64,000 nucleotides of DNA from Microbacterium lacus. Its GTDB lineage: Bacteria; Actinomycetota; Actinomycetes; Actinomycetales; Microbacteriaceae. The translations under genes were made by a program, and so were the position numbers. The DNA is taken from positions 1,860,001 to 1,924,000 of the forward strand of contig NZ_BAAAPK010000001.1 in NCBI RefSeq assembly GCF_039531105.1, written 5' to 3'. Of the stretch, positions 59,315-64,000 are shown in pieces. The notes under the pieces were generated by a model. It was not told where the DNA came from and did not search any database. It saw only the letters and a list, made by a program, of their open reading frames with translations. How positions within the stretch are numbered: the stretch's first letter is position 1; each line of letters opens with the position of its first letter.

Positions 59315-59818
59315 TCAGCCGACCTTGTGCAGCCACACCACGGAAGCATCGTCGCTGGCATGGCGGAAGGGCTCGAGCTCCTCGTCCCACGCAGCGCCGA
59401 GCGCCACCTGGAGTTCGTGCTGCAGTTCGGCCGGGTCGCCCGCGGCGAGTTCCATCGCGTAGCGGATGCGATCCTCTCCGATCACGACGTTGCCCGCGGT
59501 GTCCGTCTGGGCATAGTGGATTCCGAGACCCGGGGTGTGCAGCCAGCGACCGCCGTCACTGCGGGGCGACGGATCCTCGCTCACCTCGAAGCGCAAGTGC
59601 TCCCACCCGCGGATGGCGGTCGCGAGGGCGGCTCCCGTGCCGGCGGCGCCCTCCCAGTAGAACTCGGCCCGACGGCTGCCGGCGAGCACCGGCTGATCGC
59701 TCCAGTCGAAGCTCACGGCGTAGCCGAGGGCACGACCGACAGCCCACTCCAGGTGCGGGCACAATGCTCGTGGCGCAGAGTGAATGAAGATCACTCCACG
59801 CGACTGTGGTGAAGCCAT
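59315..59818 (-). CDS. DUF3145 family protein
   Basis: A 167-residue soluble protein of the actinobacterial DUF3145 family; function unknown. Typical blocks are GVIFIHSAPRALCPHLEWAVGR near the start, AEFYWEGAAGTGAALATAI in the middle and LQVALGAAWDEELEPFRHASD toward the end. GGAGAG stands upstream of the ATG. The gene is often found near fab or lipid genes in actinobacteria, which fits the context but does not prove a role. Confidence 0.92.
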   Translation of the reverse strand: MASPQSRGVIFIHSAPRALCPHLEWAVGRALGYAVSFDWSDQPVLAGSRRAEFYWEGAAGTGAALATAIRGWEHLRFEVSEDPSPRSDGGRWLHTPGLGIHYAQTDTAGNVVIGEDRIRYAMELAAGDPAELQHELQVALGAAWDEELEPFRHASDDASVVWLHKVG

Positions 59819-59906
59819 GATCTCTCCGTTTCGTCAGGTGCGTCTTCCCCTACGACCTGAACGGAGCATCTCGGCGAGTATCCGGTTGTCCTGCCATTAT
59901 CGCCGG

Positions 59907-59946
59907 AAGGGCGCCCGAATCACAAGCGTGTGATTCGGGCGCCCTT
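59907..59946 (-). terminator. strong terminator of the Fe/2OG oxygenase gene
   Basis: An 18-bp perfect stem (AAGGGCGCCCGAATCACA and its complement) with the loop AGCG lies 19 bases beyond the oxygenase stop codon on the minus strand. Confidence 0.85.
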
Positions 59947-59964
59947 CGCGGATCGAGCGGTCGC

Positions 59965-60738
59965 TCAGGCCTCGCTCATCGCCTGGACCTCGACCTGTCC
60001 CTTTGCGGCGTAGTACGCCGCACGTGCGGCATCCTTCCGCGCCTGCTCGGCGTAGCCGGCGTCCAGGAGATCCTGCGGAACCTCGACGCTCTCGACGTGG
60101 TTCACGCCGTTGTACTTCTCGATGTAGGCGTCCAACTCGGGCCCCGACGTCCAGGAGGTGATGAGGCAGTAGCGCGGCTCGGTGCCGTTGTGGGTGGCCG
60201 CGTGCCACAGGCGCTGCGTGTCGATGATCAGCTGGGCGCCCGCCGGCAGCGCGATGCGCACCTCACCGGCCGGATCCGTACGGTTCTCGCGCAGGACGAA
60301 GTAGCTGTCCTTGTCGTCGGTGAGGTTGAAGAATCCGCGAACGACCCAGCCCGTCCCGTCGGGGTTCAGCCGGTTGTTGTCGTCCTGGTGCAGGTTGTAG
60401 AGGCATTCGCCGTACGGGGTGGGCTGCAGCTCGATGACACGGCAGCGACCGACGTTCGCACCCGGCTCCTGCGCACGGCGCGTGAGGTTCGGTGCCTTCT
60501 CGACCTGGGAGTCGATCCAGACGCCGTCCTTGTCGGTGCGCGGCGGCTTGTGGTTCCAGAATCCGTTGCACTCGATCTCGCCGAATGCGCTGGCCAGCGG
60601 CGCGAAGCGCGTGTCGCCGGAGGACTTCCAGTCGTTGTACTCGATGTCCAGCCATTCCTTCGGATCGAGTTCCTGGTTGTAGCGGTCGAGGACGACATAG
60701 CCGGTCTCTTCGAGAGCGGCGGAGGTGATGTAACCCAT
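59965..60738 (-). CDS. putative Fe(II)/2-oxoglutarate-dependent oxygenase
   Basis: A 257-residue protein I cannot name. A facial-triad pattern can be read: His117-x-Asp119 in NLHQDDN, His179 in RLWHAATH and Arg189 in EPRYCLITSW, the usual order HxD...H...R of the double-stranded beta-helix oxygenases. WVVRGFFNLTDD and LPAGAQLIIDTQ supply matching strands. The substrate is unknown. ATG 60738 follows GAAAGG; GTG 60771 is an alternative without a ribosome site. A DtxR-like box covers the putative -10 (TAGGCT) of the gene, suggesting iron-dependent repression. A strong terminator follows. Confidence 0.65.
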   Translation of the reverse strand: MGYITSAALEETGYVVLDRYNQELDPKEWLDIEYNDWKSSGDTRFAPLASAFGEIECNGFWNHKPPRTDKDGVWIDSQVEKAPNLTRRAQEPGANVGRCRVIELQPTPYGECLYNLHQDDNNRLNPDGTGWVVRGFFNLTDDKDSYFVLRENRTDPAGEVRIALPAGAQLIIDTQRLWHAATHNGTEPRYCLITSWTSGPELDAYIEKYNGVNHVESVEVPQDLLDAGYAEQARKDAARAAYYAAKGQVEVQAMSEA

Positions 60739-60788
60739 GAGGTGGATCGGCCTTTCGTAGGGAGCCAGCACGTTTTAACAGGCTCGAC

Positions 60789-60807
60789 TTAGGCAAGCCT
60801 ATCCCGC
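60789..60807 (-). promoter_or_regulatory. DtxR/IdeR-like iron box upstream of the oxygenase gene
   Basis: The plus strand reads TTAGGCAAGCCTATCCCGC, which fits TTAGGnnAGnCTnnCCTnA except in the last positions. On the minus strand the box contains TAGGCT (60797-60802), a likely -10 for the gene starting at 60738. A bound repressor would block it. Confidence 0.5.
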
Positions 60808-60865
60808 GGTCCTGAACGCGCCACGGAGGCGGCCGTGAATAACCGGGCCCGGCGGGGGTCGCGGC

Positions 60866-60871
60866 TAGACT
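60866..60871 (+). promoter_or_regulatory. -10 box of the GmrSD-like gene
   Basis: TAGACT lies 35 bases before ATG 60907; GGGGGCGG in the leader can serve as the ribosome site. Confidence 0.45.
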
Positions 60872-60906
60872 CGACAGTCGGATCATCCAGGGGGCGGAAA
60901 CACCAC

Positions 60907-62904
60907 ATGACGACGGCCACGAACATCGAGGCGACAGCCGTCAACACCCTCTCCTGGCTCGCCTCCCTCGACGCGACGATCGTGGTTCCCGTCTACCAGC
61001 GGCAGTACCGCTGGGACATCGGCGGATGCGAACAGCTGCTCTCCGATGTCCGCGCGGTGGCCGACTCCGATCCGCACCACATGCACTTCATCGGTTCTGT
61101 CCTGTCCTCGACCGATGGCGACGGCGATGACCTCGTCCTGATCGACGGGCAGCAGCGCATCACGACGCTCATGCTCCTGATCGCCGCACTCCACCACACC
61201 GTGCAGCACGATGACACCGCACTCGCCGGCGTCCTCGAGCGGGTGCTCACCGGCCCGGACGGACGGACCAAGCTCCGCCCGCACGAGGCGTGGGCGGACG
61301 TCTTCGAGAGCGTCGTCTTCGACGACCGGCCGGCCGACGGCTCTCTCCGGGACTCACGGTTCGACGACAACTACGCGTTCTTCCGCAGCAAGATCAGCCG
61401 AGGCGATGCCGCGCACATCTGGCGCGGACTGCAGAAGCTCGAGCATGTGGCGATCACGCTCGGCGCGGGGGCGAACGCGCAGCAGATCTTCGCGAGCCTG
61501 AACTCGACCGGCGAACCGCTGCGCGACCACGAGCTCATCCACAACTACGTCCTCATGGGCCTGTCCCACGCGCAGCAGCGGCAGATCGAGGAGGAGTTCT
61601 GGCTCCCGATCGAGCGCAACACGGGTGCATCGATTGCGGCGTTCTGGCGCCACTACATGGTGATGCTCGCGGGACGCGAGGTCGCGGCATCCGGTGATCA
61701 CGGCGTCTACGGCGAGTTCCGTTCGCGCTTCCCTCGTCTGGATGTCGACACCCTGCGCCGCCACGCCGCCCACTGGCGGGCGAGCTCCGAGGTCTATCGC
61801 ACGCTGCTCGAGCCCGAATCCGAGACGGATGCCGAACTCTCGCAGCGTCTGCGACAGCTCGCGATCGTCGGCAAGGGCATGAATCCGCTCGTGATGCGTG
61901 CCCTGATGGAGCTGCGGAGCGGGGAGGCGGAGCGGGAGACGGTCCTGCGCACGCTGGATGCCGTCCAGACGCTGCTGCTGCGTCGCGCGGTCGCAGGACT
62001 CCCTCTCGATCGCCTTGTGGCGCGCCTGTGTCGCGCGCGGGACGAGTCGGAGAGCGCGCTCACTGCGGCGATCGCGAGGATCACGCCGTCCGACGAGCGG
62101 ATGCGGGCGGCCCTGCGATTCGCCGAGCTCCCCCATCCCGCCTACGTGCTCGCGCGGCTGGCGGGCATCGAGGACAGCCGGGAATTCGCGGTCGACCACA
62201 TCGCTCCCCTGTCGCCCGCGGCGACGTGGAGCGGTGACGGCGAGCGGGTCTGGGCCGATTACACCGATGACGAGCAGAACAGCCACCGCGCCCTCGCGAA
62301 GACGCTCGGCAACCTGGCTCTCCTCGAGGACGAGCTGGCGCTGCGCGTCCTGGACGCGTCGTTCGTCGACAAGCGCGACCGTGCCTACGCACGCAGCGCG
62401 GTGGCGCAGACCCGGGCGCTCGCGGACGTCGGCGCGTGGGACACCACGGGGATCGCCGCACGGGCGAGGGTGCTGACCGAGCGTTTCATCGAGGTGTGGC
62501 CGCGTGCGGACATCGTCGGGATCGACGACGACGGGCTGACGCCTGTTCTGGATGCCGTGCTCCGGCGCGGATTCCCCCCGGGGTGGCAGCGGGAGTTCGC
62601 CTACGTCGAGTACCGCGGCGAGCACTGGGAGGTTCCGGACGTCAAGTACCTCTTCAACCGGATCTTCAAGCGCCTCTGGGCCGACGACCGGGACAGCGTC
62701 GTCCGCTTCAGTGCGCGTCGCGGTGGCCCCGTGTACGGATCGAAGGCCTGGAACGGGCAGTGGGACGCTCTCGATGAGGCCCACTTCCTCTACATGGGCT
62801 GGGACCTGCACTACATGCTCTCTGCGGTGCAGGGAGTGCTCGGCGAGGCCGGCTTCGCGCCGGAGGTGTTCGTCAAGTACTCCTACATCGGCAACGCGAT
62901 GTGA
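60907..62904 (+). CDS. GmrSD-like DUF262/DUF1524 protein (putative type IV restriction endonuclease)
   Basis: A 665-residue single-chain protein. The N-terminal DUF262 domain has VYQRQYRW (29-36) and LIDGQQRITTL (Asp80-Arg84), the NTP-handling DGQQR signature. The DUF1524 HNH nuclease domain has VDHIAPLSP (His431), then KTLGNLALLE and DASFVDKRDRAY. GmrSD enzymes cut modified phage DNA. A further ~120 residues after the nuclease (from PPGWQREFAYVEYRG) are not part of the minimal GmrSD and may be a target-sensing module. It stands alone, between the oxygenase and a tRNA gene. ATG 60907 is used; related proteins start here. Confidence 0.82.
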   Translation: MTTATNIEATAVNTLSWLASLDATIVVPVYQRQYRWDIGGCEQLLSDVRAVADSDPHHMHFIGSVLSSTDGDGDDLVLIDGQQRITTLMLLIAALHHTVQHDDTALAGVLERVLTGPDGRTKLRPHEAWADVFESVVFDDRPADGSLRDSRFDDNYAFFRSKISRGDAAHIWRGLQKLEHVAITLGAGANAQQIFASLNSTGEPLRDHELIHNYVLMGLSHAQQRQIEEEFWLPIERNTGASIAAFWRHYMVMLAGREVAASGDHGVYGEFRSRFPRLDVDTLRRHAAHWRASSEVYRTLLEPESETDAELSQRLRQLAIVGKGMNPLVMRALMELRSGEAERETVLRTLDAVQTLLLRRAVAGLPLDRLVARLCRARDESESALTAAIARITPSDERMRAALRFAELPHPAYVLARLAGIEDSREFAVDHIAPLSPAATWSGDGERVWADYTDDEQNSHRALAKTLGNLALLEDELALRVLDASFVDKRDRAYARSAVAQTRALADVGAWDTTGIAARARVLTERFIEVWPRADIVGIDDDGLTPVLDAVLRRGFPPGWQREFAYVEYRGEHWEVPDVKYLFNRIFKRLWADDRDSVVRFSARRGGPVYGSKAWNGQWDALDEAHFLYMGWDLHYMLSAVQGVLGEAGFAPEVFVKYSYIGNAM

Positions 62905-62911
62905 ATCTCGG

Positions 62912-62985
62912 TGGGGCGGGTGGGACTTGAACCCACGATCGTCGGGTTATGAGCCCGCTGCCTTGACCAGCTTGGCCACCGCCCC
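62912..62985 (-). tRNA. tRNA-Met(CAT), possibly tRNA-Ile2
   Basis: A 74-base cloverleaf has the acceptor stem GGGGCGG/CCGCCCC, the anticodon loop CTCATAA (anticodon CAT) and the T-loop TTCAAGT. The discriminator is A and CCA is not encoded. CAT can be elongator Met, initiator Met or lysidine-modified Ile2. The perfect first acceptor pair argues against the initiator; I cannot separate the other two by eye. Confidence 0.85.
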
Positions 62986-63027
62986 GCGAGGATCGAGCCT
63001 ACCGTCCCTCGGGGAGGTGGACCGACC

Positions 63028-64000
63028 TCAGCGACGTGACGGCTTGTCGTCGTCGACGGGCGGGTTCGGCCACACCTTCGCGACGGCTTCGTCGAACTTC
63101 TCGGAGTTCGTCTTCGGCGCGCCGGGGTCGCTCTGCGTGCTCCCCCGCTGGATCGGCAGTTCCTGGCTGTCGCTGAGCACCTGAGGGTGGTTGCGTGCGA
63201 GATCGTAGACGCCGATCACGGCGATGACCCCCGCGACGCCGAAGCCGATGTAGGCCCACAGCGGCGCGTTCGCGGCCTCGCCGAGGACGGTGAGACCGAT
63301 GATGATCGCCACGATCGGATCGATGACGGTGAGGCCCGCGATCACCAGGTCGGGGGGACCCGACGAGTACGCCGTCTGCACGAAGTACGCGCCGATCCCG
63401 GCCGCGAGGAGCAGGGCGACCAAACACACCACGGTGAGCCACTCGAAGTCGCCGGACTGGATCCGGCTGATCACGACCTTCGCCAGCGTCGCGACGAATC
63501 CGTACATCACCCCCGCGCCGATGATGTAGAACAGCGCCTTCATCCGGCGCCGGAGCCATAGCCACAACGCCGCGAAAGCGATCATGACGACGGCGAGGAT
63601 GACGAGGATCGTGATGAGCTGAGAGGTCGTGACCGGCTCATCGGTGGCGACGAGCGCGGCGATCGTGACGAAGATGAAGATGCCGCCGACGCATTCGATG
63701 ATGGCTCGTATGGAGCGCTTCGTCGGGCGGTGGCCGCTGATGCGGGCGTTGAGGAGCGTCGTGATCACGAGCGCGATCGCCCCGAGCGGCTGCACCACGA
63801 TGAGCGGGGCGAACGACAGGGCGCCCAGCTGGCAGGCGATCGCGAGTCCCAGCATGACCGTCCCGACGACCCAGGAGGGACGCGTGAGGAGGCGCCCCAG
63901 TTGGGCGGCGGTGAGACCTCCCGCAGCCGCACCGCCCGAAAGGGTCTCGACCTTGGTGACGCCGCGGTGCTGATACTGCGCGCCGAACGACATGAACACG
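63028..64000 (-). CDS. DMT-superfamily membrane transporter (5'-truncated)
   Basis: At least 323 residues; the frame runs to the window edge, and GTG 63999 lies in a sequence (SFGAQYQHRG) usually found some 25 residues into such proteins, so the start is outside. About nine hydrophobic segments form the EamA-type fold, with QPLGAIALVITTLLNA and TVIDPIVAIIIGLTVLGE as the paired EmrE-like repeats. The last ~55 residues are a hydrophilic cytoplasmic tail. The substrate is unknown. It ends 42 bases from tRNA(CAT). Confidence 0.82.
   Translation of the reverse strand, partial: VFMSFGAQYQHRGVTKVETLSGGAAAGGLTAAQLGRLLTRPSWVVGTVMLGLAIACQLGALSFAPLIVVQPLGAIALVITTLLNARISGHRPTKRSIRAIIECVGGIFIFVTIAALVATDEPVTTSQLITILVILAVVMIAFAALWLWLRRRMKALFYIIGAGVMYGFVATLAKVVISRIQSGDFEWLTVVCLVALLLAAGIGAYFVQTAYSSGPPDLVIAGLTVIDPIVAIIIGLTVLGEAANAPLWAYIGFGVAGVIAVIGVYDLARNHPQVLSDSQELPIQRGSTQSDPGAPKTNSEKFDEAVAKVWPNPPVDDDKPSRR

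Overview
The window is chromosomal DNA of a high-GC actinobacterium, most probably a Microbacterium or close Microbacteriaceae relative. The evidence is the dense set of actinobacterial genes (DUF3000, DUF3159, DUF3710, DUF3093, DUF4193, DUF3145, DUF4191, DUF7455, SepH, polyphosphate glucokinase, FasR-like regulator beside fabD-fabH-acpP-fabF), GlnR-type nitrogen operators, tRNA genes that mostly lack an encoded CCA, and TANNNT -10 boxes placed 6-10 bases before start codons (leaderless genes). I see no integrase, transposase, prophage or CRISPR array; the region reads as conserved core chromosome with a few accessory genes.

Layout. 1-2.1 kb: end of an ArsB/SLC13-type permease, four tRNA genes (Val-GAC, Cys, Gly on minus; Val-CAC on plus) and a lone PemK/MazF-like gene. 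2.1-7.3 kb: ammonium transporter amtB under a tandem GlnR operator, zapE, a rhodanese next to sufE, and an anchored alpha/beta hydrolase. 7.3-14.6 kb: DUF3000, RNase D, the fadA/fadB beta-oxidation pair and dxs. 14.6-20.2 kb: aconitase with a two-part control region, then dut-DUF3710-DUF3159, DUF3093 and DUF4193. 20.4-27.6 kb: sepH, a phosphodiesterase-like protein, the type IIA topoisomerase subunits (parC/gyrA type and parE/gyrB type, tail to tail) and DUF7455.

27.6-31.2 kb is the most unusual stretch: two overlapping alanine-racemase-fold genes whose catalytic residues are split between them, a divergent sugar-transfer-type ATP-grasp protein driven from superimposed -10 boxes, and a CofE-like glutamate ligase. 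It is followed by the primary sigma factor. 32.7-40.6 kb: PAC2 protein, leucyl aminopeptidase-lpdA-E2 operon, a membrane protein with a decayed kinase-like domain, and DUF4191.

40.6-47 kb is nitrogen assimilation: glnA under a second GlnR operator, glnE and glnA2. 47-51.2 kb: small acidic protein, ppgK, the RNase P RNA, a compact DNA polymerase I-like enzyme, a coiled-coil zinc-ribbon protein and tRNA-Val(TAC). 51.2-59 kb: pyruvate dehydrogenase E1 (aceE) followed by the fatty-acid synthesis cluster fasR-like, fabD, fabH, acpP, fabF. 59-64 kb: a 20-bp tandem/inverted repeat block, DUF3145, a putative Fe/2-oxoglutarate oxygenase with a DtxR-like box, a GmrSD-like DUF262/DUF1524 protein, tRNA(CAT) and a DMT-type membrane protein running off the window.

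Several parts connect. The two GlnR sites tie amtB to glnA, and GlnE sits beside the synthetase it modifies. aceE supplies acetyl-CoA next to the fab genes, while its probable E2/E3 partners lie 13 kb away. Very tight head-to-head gene pairs share overlapping -10 elements, which suggests widespread bidirectional leaderless transcription.
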